This document shows positions 8,116 to 16,194 of a stretch of 64,000 bases of DNA, one piece after another. The DNA is from Pseudomonadota bacterium (lineage in GTDB: Bacteria; Myxococcota_A; Polyangia; Polyangiales; Polyangiaceae), in assembly GCA_023428245.1 (NCBI GenBank), contig JAEYYX010000091.1, positions 73,321-137,320 of the forward strand. Direction: 5' to 3'. Under the pieces are notes generated by a model that worked only from the letters and a program-made list of their open reading frames with translations, was not told where the DNA came from and searched no databases. Within the stretch, counting starts at the first letter, position 1. Each line of letters begins with the position of its first letter. The position numbers and the translations under genes were made by a program.

Positions 8116-9311
8116 AGAGCGCTCCTTTGGCCCCACGCCTGCTGCGCCCCGAGCGCGCGGAGAGCTTCCCCGAGCCGACGCACACCGCGCTCGATCGCCT
8201 CCTCAGGTGCGCCGCTATAGCAAAGGCGCAATGACAGCCGATCGGAGCGCTGGGCGCGAAAGCTGCGCCCTGGATCGAAGCTCACGCCATGGCGCACCGC
8301 CGAGGCGAGCCAGTCAAGATCGCTCACCTGGACTGCCCCTTCTCGGGCTTCGAGCCAGAGAGAAAAGCCTCCCTGGGGCTCGGTAACGGAGAACTCCGGG
8401 AGAAGCAGCCGAACCGCTCTACAGAGGCGCTCCGCCTTGCGCGCGTACTCGCGTCGGATGCGTGCAAGGTGCGGCTCGAGGTGACCCCCGCGGAGGTATT
8501 CGATGACGATGCGTTGTGTGAGCGGCGCCGCTTGCAGATCTGTTTGTTGTTTCTCTCGAAGAAGCTCCGCAAATTTCGGATGGCGCGTGACGAGCCAACC
8601 GATCCGGAGCCCAGGACACAGGATCTTCGAGAGGGTCCCGATATGCAGAACTGTCTCGGGAGCATCGGCGAGGAGCGGCCGGGCGGGACGACCCGCAAAA
8701 ACGGTCTCCGCATAGGCGTCGTCTTCGATGATGACTGCATCGGCCCCTTCTGCAGACTTGAGCAGCTCATGACGCTCTGCCTCGCCGAGCGGGCTGCCCC
8801 TAGGATTCTCGATGGCCGACTGCACGTAATAGGCGCGAGCCGGGCTCGAGCCGTCGACGAGGTCGAGCTCGAGTCCCCGGAAGATTTCGAGTGCTCCCGG
8901 GTAAGTCGGGGATTTGACTCCAACGCGATCCCCTGCCGAGAGCAAAGAACGAGCCGCGACGGAGATTGCCTGCTGGGCCCCACTGGTGATGAGGACGTGT
9001 TCGGCGTCCACGTCCGCCCCGCGGCTCCGAAGGCGCGCCGCCACCCACTCTCTGAGCTCTGGCTCCCCTTCTGGCCAGCCATACTGCAGTGATTGGGATC
9101 CATGGAGCGCACAATAGAACGCATCCGAAAGCTCATACTTCGGAAAGAGCTGTGGATCGGGCAGGCCGCCGGCAAAGGAGATGACCTCGGGGCTCTCTGC
9201 TGCGGCCCGTTGGAGCTGGTCGAGACGAGCCGCGCTGGGTCGAGTCATGAAGAGCTTTCGAGCAACGAGCGTGCCACTGGTTGGACACTCGCCCTGAGTC
9301 TGGACCTTCAA
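8112..9311 (-). CDS. PLP-dependent aminotransferase, class I/II (2-aminoadipate/aromatic type)
   Basis: 399-residue fold-type I aminotransferase. ISFAGGLPDPQLFP near residue 45 and LQYGWPEGEPELREW are hallmarks of the LysN/AAT-like group that also gives rise to MocR C-terminal domains. The PLP lysine sits in GTLSKILCPGLRIGW (about residue 230), and IIEDDAYAE carries the cofactor-contacting Asp and Tyr. The chosen start is a TTG at 9311 whose TTGA overlaps the stop of the phosphoesterase gene. The segment LVARKLFMTRPSA still aligns with family N termini, which favours this start over the ATG at 9248. It is the last gene of a lipid kinase, phosphoesterase and aminotransferase operon. Substrate is not certain. 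Confidence 0.88.
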   Translation of the reverse strand: MKVQTQGECPTSGTLVARKLFMTRPSAARLDQLQRAAAESPEVISFAGGLPDPQLFPKYELSDAFYCALHGSQSLQYGWPEGEPELREWVAARLRSRGADVDAEHVLITSGAQQAISVAARSLLSAGDRVGVKSPTYPGALEIFRGLELDLVDGSSPARAYYVQSAIENPRGSPLGEAERHELLKSAEGADAVIIEDDAYAETVFAGRPARPLLADAPETVLHIGTLSKILCPGLRIGWLVTRHPKFAELLREKQQTDLQAAPLTQRIVIEYLRGGHLEPHLARIRREYARKAERLCRAVRLLLPEFSVTEPQGGFSLWLEAREGAVQVSDLDWLASAVRHGVSFDPGRSFRAQRSDRLSLRLCYSGAPEEAIERGVRRLGEALRALGAQQAWGQRSAL

Positions 9312-10186
9312 TTCAAGAGCACTTCCGACATTTTTTCGAAGCGCTCGGAACTCGAGGAATAGTCGAGACGTTCGAGCAAAATGGTCGGACGGACAGCAAG
9401 TCCATCCGGAGGTGTTCCTGTCAGCAGAAACACGGAGTTTGATTCGTCACGGAGACGCTGAGAAAGGCCGGTTCCTGCTTGGAGAAGCCAAGGGGTGTGC
9501 GCAAGGCGTGCTGGTTGGCCGAAAGTCACAGCTCTTGGTTCGGCCGGACCAGTGAGTCGCAAGACTCGAGGACGATGGGTGTGTCCACAGAGCACGAGAT
9601 CGAGCCCCGCCTGGGTCCAACGCTCGACCGCCGCTCGCGCAATGGCCACGTCTGCAAAGTCTCCAGGGAGCTCGGCACCCATATCGTCAACGGCGGGGAG
9701 CGGATGATGCAAGACGACCACTCGAATCGACTCTTCGGGACATCCTCGAAGCGCTCGCGCGACCGCCTCCACTTGCTCGGGATCGAGGGTGCCAAGCTTG
9801 TGGCGATGGGGCCGAGTGGAGTTCACGAGCAGGAAGCGAAAAACACCCTCCGAAGCGGCTCGGACAGGGCGAATCGCCCCAAAACTCGCTTCGAAGTTCC
9901 GATAGGGAGACAAGGCTCGCTCCATGATTCGAAAGAGCGGCAAATCGTGGTTCCCTGGAACAACGAACAGACGCCTCGCAGCCGTGATCCGATTCAGAAA
10001 CTCCGAAGCCCTCTTGAATTCACGCGTCTTTGCGCGCTGAGTGACATCGCCGGACACGACAAGTCCGCGGGGACGGCGAGCGTCCACGAGCTCAGCAAGC
10101 GCATCACAAACAGCTCGTGTCTCGGTCCCGAAGTGAAGATCGCTCAAGTGGATCCAAGTCTCAGGGCCGAGGGAAAGAGAAGGCAT
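9308..10186 (-). CDS. Calcineurin-like metallophosphoesterase
   Basis: About 292 residues. All di-metal site motifs are present: SDLHFG, VVSGDVTQ, VPGNHD, VLHHP and LCGHTHRPR. This is the cyclic-nucleotide or general phosphodiesterase type (PF00149). The frame is open to 10291, but that start would sit 94 bases inside the lipid kinase gene. The ATG at 10186 (MPSLSLGPETWIHLSDLH), 11 bases after the kinase stop, fits the family N terminus. The downstream aminotransferase overlaps it by TTGA. Its substrate may be nucleotide or lipid-derived; co-transcription with a diacylglycerol-kinase-like enzyme hints at the latter, but this is inference. Confidence 0.88.
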   Translation of the reverse strand: MPSLSLGPETWIHLSDLHFGTETRAVCDALAELVDARRPRGLVVSGDVTQRAKTREFKRASEFLNRITAARRLFVVPGNHDLPLFRIMERALSPYRNFEASFGAIRPVRAASEGVFRFLLVNSTRPHRHKLGTLDPEQVEAVARALRGCPEESIRVVVLHHPLPAVDDMGAELPGDFADVAIARAAVERWTQAGLDLVLCGHTHRPRVLRLTGPAEPRAVTFGQPARLAHTPWLLQAGTGLSQRLRDESNSVFLLTGTPPDGLAVRPTILLERLDYSSSSERFEKMSEVLLN

Positions 10187-10197
10187 GGGGAGAAGGA

Positions 10198-11232
10198 TCA
10201 GGACCGATTCGAGGTGAGTCCGTTTTCGGCCACCTTTTCGGGAACAATCAGTCGGAGCGGCTCCGGTGCCACCTCGAAGATCAGAGGACATGCCATTCGA
10301 AAGACTTCGCCATCGAGGGCAATCTTCACGGTGTCGCCTCGACTCCCGTTTGCTTCGACCACAAGCTTCTCGAAGGGAAATGACAGGATGTCCGGGGCTT
10401 CGCCGAGCGTTCCGAGTGTCGCACGAACCCCAAGCCCCAGGAGCCTGAGGGGTGAAGGCTGACGGAGCACGACGGCGGTGAGCTCATCGGGCTCTTCTGC
10501 CTCCTCGATGCCCACGCGGCGGAGCTGAAGGCTCGAACGGCCTATGAAAAGCGTTGAGATGGCCATGCGGTGGGGCGCGCCCACCGCCCCGCCCTCGTCG
10601 GAGGCGCGCTGGATGTCGAGAGCGAAGGTGCTCGCACGCCTTGCGAGGAGAGAAAGCGCCGAGATGGCCAATGCCAGCGCGCGATTCCGTCCGTAGCGAC
10701 GCTTCGCCTTTTCTCGATCCTCAAGGAGCCGCGGATAAAGACCGAGGCTGGCGTTCACGAGAAAAGGATGCCCGTTCACTTGGCCGACTCGCACCGAGAT
10801 CGGGGTGCCGCTGATGAGCGTCTCGACAGCCTCCCGTGGATCGAAGGGGATCTCGAAATCGCGCGCCACGTAGTTGAAGGTTCCCCCCGGGATGATCCCA
10901 AGCGGGACGCCACTCTCGACCGCGAGCGGTAAGGCGGAGTTGATCGAGCCATCGCCGCCTACCACCACCAGTGTTCCGCCGGCCTCCCGCGCGGCTTTCG
11001 CAGCCCAGAGGAGCGGCTGCTCGAGGTCCTGGTCCTTCGTCGCCGGAACCCAGCGGACCACCGCCCCGGCGCTCCTGAAGTGATCCCTCAGCTCCTCGAG
11101 CCGGGCCTCCCCGCCGCTGCCCGACGCTACATTGGCGACCACGAAGAATGGCCCGTTTCGCTTGCGCGCTTCGAGAGGTCGGCGCTCAGAAGTGGGTTCC
11201 TCATCGCGGGTAGAAATCGAAGCGTCGTTCAT
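10198..11232 (-). CDS. Diacylglycerol kinase family lipid kinase
   Basis: About 344 residues, soluble, of the DagK/YegS-like family. The ATP-binding loop is VVGGDGSINSAL and the second loop GIIPGGTFNYVARD; both are diagnostic. The C-terminal beta-sandwich includes KIALDGEVF. The start at 11232 is decided by a strong ribosome binding site (GAGGAG, five bases before ATG), so the 23-residue Arg-rich extension in the open frame is not used. It heads a three-gene leftward operon with a metallophosphoesterase and an aminotransferase. It probably phosphorylates a lipid alcohol at the membrane; the exact lipid is unknown. Confidence 0.9.
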   Translation of the reverse strand: MNDASISTRDEEPTSERRPLEARKRNGPFFVVANVASGSGGEARLEELRDHFRSAGAVVRWVPATKDQDLEQPLLWAAKAAREAGGTLVVVGGDGSINSALPLAVESGVPLGIIPGGTFNYVARDFEIPFDPREAVETLISGTPISVRVGQVNGHPFLVNASLGLYPRLLEDREKAKRRYGRNRALALAISALSLLARRASTFALDIQRASDEGGAVGAPHRMAISTLFIGRSSLQLRRVGIEEAEEPDELTAVVLRQPSPLRLLGLGVRATLGTLGEAPDILSFPFEKLVVEANGSRGDTVKIALDGEVFRMACPLIFEVAPEPLRLIVPEKVAENGLTSNRS

Positions 11233-11560
11233 CTGATCTCCTCGGCGGCGACGACGAGCAATGCGCCCGGCCCGCTCGTGCCGTTTCAAGAAGCTCAACA
11301 ATGCACTCGACGTGCCAGCCTCAGATTCTCAGGCTGCCGCAACATCTGCGGCGCGAGAAGCCTTACGCGGGGCTCGTCGCCCGCGTGGCACCTCGCCACA
11401 GTCGAGGCGAACAAAGCCCCAGTCGGAGGGCCAAGGACCCGAACTATGGCGACAAAGATCGGACCCACGGGGGCCTCCTGCGAAATATCCCTTGCCCCTC
11501 CGGCGTCTCGCGGCGAATCTCGCGGGCGCCCTGGACCACCGTTCATAGGGGATCGTCGTT
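11233..11560. other. 328-bp divergent intergenic region
   Basis: This lies between the lipid kinase start (leftward, with its GAGGAG site at the border) and the diflavin reductase start (rightward). Open frames inside are Arg/Pro-rich and have no ribosome binding site, so I see no gene. The promoters of both flanking genes must lie here, but I could not identify convincing boxes. Confidence 0.4.
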
Positions 11561-13216
11561 TTGTCCAACATCACAATTCTCTTCGGTACCGAAACAGGCA
11601 ACTCTGAGACAGCCGCGAAGCGCCTCGCTTCCGCGCTCCATCACGCTGGCTACCACGCGACCATCGGGGAGCTCTCGGCGTTCCCCGCCGCGGAGCTGCC
11701 GAACCTGCGCCTCTTGCTCGTGATCGTCTCGACCTTCGGCAGCGGTGATCCGCCCATGAACGCCGAGAAGATGTTGCGTCACCTGCAAGGCGGTCCGAAT
11801 CTTCCGGGCCTGCGTTACGGAGTCTGCGCCCTCGGCGATTCCACCTATCAAAACTTCGCCCAGTGCGGCCGCGACTACGACCGCGTCCTCGCGGAGTGTG
11901 GCGCTGAGCGAGTCATCGAGCTCACGGTCTGCGACGTCGACTACGAGGAGAATTTTCCGATCTTTCAGGGGAACCTCTTCTCGTGGCTCGAGGAGAACGG
12001 GAAAGAGTTCTCGGGCTATGTCCCGCCCCAGAAGCGCAAGGGCGCCTTCGGCTGGCTGAAAGGGCTGTTCGGGGGAAGCTCCAGCGCGAAGGAAGAGCCG
12101 AAGCTGCCGAGCGTCGCGCCGCCTTCGGGTCCGAAGCCCGTCCCGGCGCGTGTCCTTGCGCGACGTCGACTGAACGGTGGCGGCTCCGCGAAAGAGACCT
12201 GGCACTACGAGCTCGAGGTCGAGGATCCGTCCTTCGATTACGAAACCGGAGACTGCGTCGCGGTCCACCCGGTGAACTCGAGCGCAGATGTGGCGCGCTT
12301 CCTCGCTGCGACAGGTCTCGACGGAGAAACTCGAGTCCTCTTTGGCGAAACCCAAACCACCCTCGCGAAGGTCCTCGAGACCCGCGACCTCCAGCGCCTG
12401 ACTGGCGATTTTGCGGCCCTCTTGGCGCGCGGGCGCGGCCCCCTTTCGGCTCCTGGCGCCGACGTGAATCGCTACCGCCATGAGCGCTTCGTGCTCGAAG
12501 CTCTGTCTGAGCATGAAGGCTTTTTGCCTCTCGATATCGAGGACGTCCTCGAAGCGCTCCTCCCCGTCGCCGCCCGCCTCTACTCGGTCGCGTCGACGCC
12601 GCGCCAGAATCCGCGTGTAGTTCATCTCACTGTTGAGACGCCCCGCTACACGCACGATGGGTATCAGCGAGTGGGCCTCGCGAGCGGATACCTTTGTGAC
12701 CGAGTGCAGGATGGCGAGCGCGTTCTTGTTCACAAAGTCAAAGGAACCCATTTCCGGAACGCTCCGCGGAGCACGGACGCGATTTGGATCGGCCCCGGAA
12801 CCGGCGTCGCTCCCTACCGCGGCTTCTTGGCTGAGCGTATGCTGGAGCCGGGTGTCGGCAGGAGCTGGCTCTTCTTCGGACACCAACACGAGGCCACGGA
12901 TTTCCTCTACGGAGAGGAGTGGCAACAGGCCCACCAGGCCGGCGTTCTCACCAAGCTCGACTGCGCTTGGTCCCGCGACCAGGCCCACAAGCGCTACGTG
13001 CAGCACCTGCTCGAGGAGCAAGGCGCCGAAGTTTGGCGTTGGATTCAGGGCGGCGCGATCCTCTACGTCTGCGGCGACAAGCAGAGGATGGCAGCCGACG
13101 TCCAGCGCACGCTCGTCCATATCGCCCAGAACCACGGCGGCTTGAATGAGGCACAGGCCGAGGCTTTCTGGAAAGAGCTTGAAAAGAGCGGGCACTACCG
13201 CGTCGATGTCTACTGA
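11561..13216 (+). CDS. cysJ: CysJ-like NADPH diflavin reductase
   Basis: 551 residues. The flavodoxin domain (about 1-145) binds FMN through GTETGNSETA, STFGSGDPP and ALGDSTYQNF. After a Pro/Ser/Lys linker (about 160-200) come the FAD domain with RLYSVASTP and GLASGYLCDRV, and the NADPH domain with IGPGTGVAPYRG and YVCGDKQRMAADV. It ends in YRVDVY, the conserved aromatic C terminus. The architecture is that of the sulfite reductase flavoprotein, slightly short for the family. No haemoprotein subunit (CysI) lies nearby, so the electron acceptor could instead be another enzyme. The start is TTG at 11561 with GGGGAT eight bases upstream. Confidence 0.88.
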   Translation: MSNITILFGTETGNSETAAKRLASALHHAGYHATIGELSAFPAAELPNLRLLLVIVSTFGSGDPPMNAEKMLRHLQGGPNLPGLRYGVCALGDSTYQNFAQCGRDYDRVLAECGAERVIELTVCDVDYEENFPIFQGNLFSWLEENGKEFSGYVPPQKRKGAFGWLKGLFGGSSSAKEEPKLPSVAPPSGPKPVPARVLARRRLNGGGSAKETWHYELEVEDPSFDYETGDCVAVHPVNSSADVARFLAATGLDGETRVLFGETQTTLAKVLETRDLQRLTGDFAALLARGRGPLSAPGADVNRYRHERFVLEALSEHEGFLPLDIEDVLEALLPVAARLYSVASTPRQNPRVVHLTVETPRYTHDGYQRVGLASGYLCDRVQDGERVLVHKVKGTHFRNAPRSTDAIWIGPGTGVAPYRGFLAERMLEPGVGRSWLFFGHQHEATDFLYGEEWQQAHQAGVLTKLDCAWSRDQAHKRYVQHLLEEQGAEVWRWIQGGAILYVCGDKQRMAADVQRTLVHIAQNHGGLNEAQAEAFWKELEKSGHYRVDVY

Positions 13217-13253
13217 CGGGGGGAGTGGCCGCTTGAGGTTCCCGCACAGAGCC

Positions 13254-13976
13254 TCACGCGAAGCGCGCGCAGATCCCTTCGTAGATTGCGAAAAGGTCCC
13301 GATGCTCCGCGAGACCAAGCCCCACAAGACCAGCGAGACGCTCGCGCTCCCTCAGGTAACACCGCAGAGCCAGTGGGTTGCCGCGCCGGACGAGCCACGG
13401 TCCTAGCTCGAGGGCCGCCTCGTGAGAGATGGGCAAACCATCGTAGGCCGGGTCGCGCGCCTCTCGGCGAGCGAAAGCACAGCTCACAAAGAACCTATCC
13501 CTTTCTTGGCAGATCCTCTCGTCGAGGAGCCAGAGCCCGCTCTCGTAGGCAAAGGCGCGGAGCGCCGGCAGATGTCCGTTCGGTTGCACCACGAGTTTGT
13601 CGAGCCTTTTGACAGTCTCGAGCTCTTTTTCACACCAGCCGAGCATCGTCTTCCCGCTGAGCCCCGCCATGACAACGGTGGTCCGTTCCGGCTCGCTGAC
13701 AGCCCCGAGCCCGTCACCCAAGACCAGCTCCACCTGGCCCTCGACTCCCAAAATGCGGAGCGTCTGTCGGGCTCGTCTGAGCGGCTCCGGGCGCAGATCC
13801 ACGCCAATAGCACGCTCACAAATGCCACGTAAGGTCGCAAAGCTCGGGATGAGCGCATGATCGGTGCCGATGTCCATGAGGACCCGAGCTCTTCCCACGA
13901 GGACCAAAAGGTCCTCGAGACGATCGGAGGGCGCTACCACGGGGCCGATGACAGTGCCTTTCGGTCCCCGGGTCAA
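13254..13976 (-). CDS. trmK: TrmK-like tRNA (adenine-22-N1) methyltransferase
   Basis: 240-residue class I SAM methyltransferase of the TrmK (DUF633) family. SAM motif LMDIGTDHALIP near residue 34 is diagnostic. AIGVDLRPEPLRRARQ, LVLGDGLG, VVMAGLSGKTM and KLVVQPNG follow in order. In characterised members this enzyme methylates N1 of A22 in the tRNA D-loop. The TTG start at 13976 has GGAGG eight bases upstream; a GTG at 13940 is an alternative that would remove a 12-residue extension. It is convergent with the diflavin reductase gene. Confidence 0.85.
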   Translation of the reverse strand: MTRGPKGTVIGPVVAPSDRLEDLLVLVGRARVLMDIGTDHALIPSFATLRGICERAIGVDLRPEPLRRARQTLRILGVEGQVELVLGDGLGAVSEPERTTVVMAGLSGKTMLGWCEKELETVKRLDKLVVQPNGHLPALRAFAYESGLWLLDERICQERDRFFVSCAFARREARDPAYDGLPISHEAALELGPWLVRRGNPLALRCYLRERERLAGLVGLGLAEHRDLFAIYEGICARFA

Positions 13977-14405
13977 ACAAGACGCCTCCGCGTGCCAGAC
14001 GCGCTCGTTGAGTCACTCCGGGCACCTCCTGTGAGCTTTTCGTGACACCTGCTGAGCCACCCGCTCTGCCCTCGCGTGCCCCCTTCTGGCGGCCACCTTG
14101 TGGCCCCCCCTTGTTGTCGCCTCCACCCTTCCGGTGGCCACTGCCCCAGTCCCCCGCGGGCGCGAAGTTACGGATATCCACAGCGCAATTTTGAAAGGCA
14201 CCGGGGTCCCAAACTTCCCCTCCCGTGAGAAGATCGCGAGCGCTAACAATTTGTACAAGCCGGACACAGAAGCCTTTTCGGCGTGTTGCGGCTTTTCCGC
14301 CCCCATCGTGGCCCTACGGCTCGATCGGTGCCTGAAAAAGTTCGTTGAGGAAGCGTCGCCATCGAGGCCCGGCCTTCGCGCGCGATGCGTGAGAATTGGG
14401 CCCCT
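13977..14405. other. 429-bp divergent intergenic region
   Basis: This separates trmK (leftward) from the xylanase gene (rightward). Around 14090-14150 there are several overlapping short inverted repeats built from GTGGCC/GGCCAC, but no stem long enough to call. The GGAGG of trmK lies at the left edge. No gene is supported; open frames here are Gly/Arg-rich and lack ribosome binding sites. Confidence 0.4.
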
Positions 14406-16097
14406 ATGACAAAATTCTCGGCAAAATTTGCGCGGGCAGCAGCACTGCTTGGCGGTCTCTTTCTAGCCGCTTGCTCGTCGAACAATACTTTCGACCCCGG
14501 CGACGACTCCTCCGTTCATACGGGAGGAGCAACAAGCAGTGGCGGAGCACTCTCTTCCGGAGGCACGTTTTCAAGCGGTGGCTCGAACGGCGGAGGCCTC
14601 ACGACGGGAGGATCGGCATCCGGAGGCGGTGGGAATGATACGTCCACCGGCGGAGCCCAAGGCTGCGCCGACGCAAGCTCCGCGTACCAGGGTACGCCAG
14701 GAGCAATCCCCGGAACCATTGAGGCGGAAAACTTCGACGTTAACGGATACCAAGATGGTACCCCCGGCAATGAAGGCGGTGAGTACCGGACGGACGTCGA
14801 CGTCGATATCAAAGCCATCTCGGGTGGCCACGCGGTCGGCTGGATGACCCCCGGAGAGTGGCTCGAGTACACGGTGAACGTGCAGGAAACGGGGACGTAC
14901 ACTGTCTCGCTGCGCGCCGGCGCCGTCCAAGCCGGACGAACTCTCGAACTCTCAGTGTGTGGTCAGGATCTGACGACGCTCGAAGCGCCCGTCGTCTCCG
15001 ATTGGGGAGAGACGGACACCGTAGAGGCAACCGCCACGCTCTCCCAAGGGTTGCAAGTCATCCGCCTCACCGTGGGCGCGAACCCCGATGTCGATATCGA
15101 TTCTCTCACGTTCACCCGGGGCGGCGGCGGAGGTTCCGGAGGTGCCCCGGGCACAGGCGGCGGCGACACCGGCGGTGCACCTTCGACCGGTGGTTTGAAC
15201 CCCGGGACAGGCGGCGGTGAGCACGGCAAGTTCGTCGGCAACATCACCACCGGCAACTCCATTGATTCGAACGGCCTGATCTACTCGGACTACTGGAACC
15301 AGATCACGCCCGAGAACGCAGGCAAGTGGGGCTCGATCCAGCGCAATGTCACGGACGCTCCGAACTGGTCGACCCTCGATGCGATCTACGACTACACGGA
15401 GCAAAAGGGCATCATCTTCAAACAACACGCGTTCATTTGGGGTTCTCAGCAGCCGAACGGCTCGATCTCCGAGGCCAACGTCAAAGAATGGATGCGGGCG
15501 TTCTGTCAGCGCTACCCGAACACCAGGCTCATCGACGTCGTCAACGAGCCCCCTCCCCACACCACGCCGACCTACGCAAACAACATCGGCGGCGGCACGA
15601 ACGGCAACTGGCAGTGGATCACAAACGCCTTCAAATGGGCCCGCGAAGCCTGCCCGAACGCGATCCTGATCTTCAACGACTACAACAACATCGAGTGGCC
15701 GAACGATAACCAACACTTCATCGACATCACCAAGACCGTCCTGCAAAACGGCGGACCGATCGATGCCCTGGGTGCTCAATCTCACGACCTTGACCACGGC
15801 AGCGTCACTTTCCAGACCGTTGAACGCCTCCTCAACAAGCTCCACAACGACACGGGCCTGCCCGTGTACATTACTGAGCTCGACCTCAGCACCACCGACG
15901 ACCAGCAGCAGCTAAGCCTTTACCAGCGCTATATGCCCCTCTTCATGGACTCGGACTTCGTCCCAGGCATCACGATCTGGGGCTGGATCTACGGGCGAAC
16001 CTGGAGCCAAGCGCCGAACAGCGGCCTCGTCCGCGACGGTCGTTCTCGATCCGCGATGACCTGGCTCATGAACGAGCTCGGTCGTCCCGCACCGTAA
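14406..16097 (+). CDS. Lipoprotein xylanase: CBM6 plus GH10
   Basis: About 563 residues, exported by a lipoprotein signal (lipobox LAAC). A Gly/Ser/Thr linker leads to a CBM6-type module (about 104-235) starting GTIEAENFD and containing GYQDGTPGNEGGEYR and GEWLEYTVNV. A second Gly-rich linker leads to a GH10 catalytic domain (about 275-560) starting near ITTGNSIDSNG. Catalytic residues are visible: acid/base Glu in DVVNEP (about 380) and nucleophile Glu in YITELD (about 490). The enzyme should cleave beta-1,4-xylan at the cell surface. The start at 14406 gives a normal signal peptide; an ATG at 14385 only adds seven residues. Both catalytic Glu are intact, unlike the GH12-like neighbour. Confidence 0.93.
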   Translation: MTKFSAKFARAAALLGGLFLAACSSNNTFDPGDDSSVHTGGATSSGGALSSGGTFSSGGSNGGGLTTGGSASGGGGNDTSTGGAQGCADASSAYQGTPGAIPGTIEAENFDVNGYQDGTPGNEGGEYRTDVDVDIKAISGGHAVGWMTPGEWLEYTVNVQETGTYTVSLRAGAVQAGRTLELSVCGQDLTTLEAPVVSDWGETDTVEATATLSQGLQVIRLTVGANPDVDIDSLTFTRGGGGGSGGAPGTGGGDTGGAPSTGGLNPGTGGGEHGKFVGNITTGNSIDSNGLIYSDYWNQITPENAGKWGSIQRNVTDAPNWSTLDAIYDYTEQKGIIFKQHAFIWGSQQPNGSISEANVKEWMRAFCQRYPNTRLIDVVNEPPPHTTPTYANNIGGGTNGNWQWITNAFKWAREACPNAILIFNDYNNIEWPNDNQHFIDITKTVLQNGGPIDALGAQSHDLDHGSVTFQTVERLLNKLHNDTGLPVYITELDLSTTDDQQQLSLYQRYMPLFMDSDFVPGITIWGWIYGRTWSQAPNSGLVRDGRSRSAMTWLMNELGRPAP

Positions 16098-16110
16098 TAA
16101 AGTCGCCAAG

Positions 16111-16183
16111 AAGGAAGCCCCTGCCGGGCGCCTTTCCTGCCTGCCCCGTGCGCCCGAGAGTGGCGCCCCGGGGCAGCTTCCTT
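16111..16183. terminator. Candidate bidirectional terminator between xylanase and barrel genes
   Basis: An outer inverted repeat AAGGAAGC (16111-16118) / GCTTCCTT (16176-16183) encloses a second one, CTGCCCC (16141-16147) / GGGGCAG (16170-16176). It sits between two convergent genes (stops at 16097 and 16195). No clean T tract follows, so the call is tentative. Confidence 0.4.
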
Positions 16184-16194
16184 TCATCCTTCTC

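Noticed and set aside
11295..11546. Leftward 83-residue frame upstream of the lipid kinase
   Set aside because: No ribosome binding site, Pro/Arg/Gly-rich, no recognisable domain.
11543..13327. 594-residue open frame opposite the diflavin reductase
   Set aside because: It mirrors a confidently assigned gene on the other strand, has no recognisable motif or ribosome binding site, and shows the Arg/Glu/Leu-rich composition of antisense frames in high-GC DNA.
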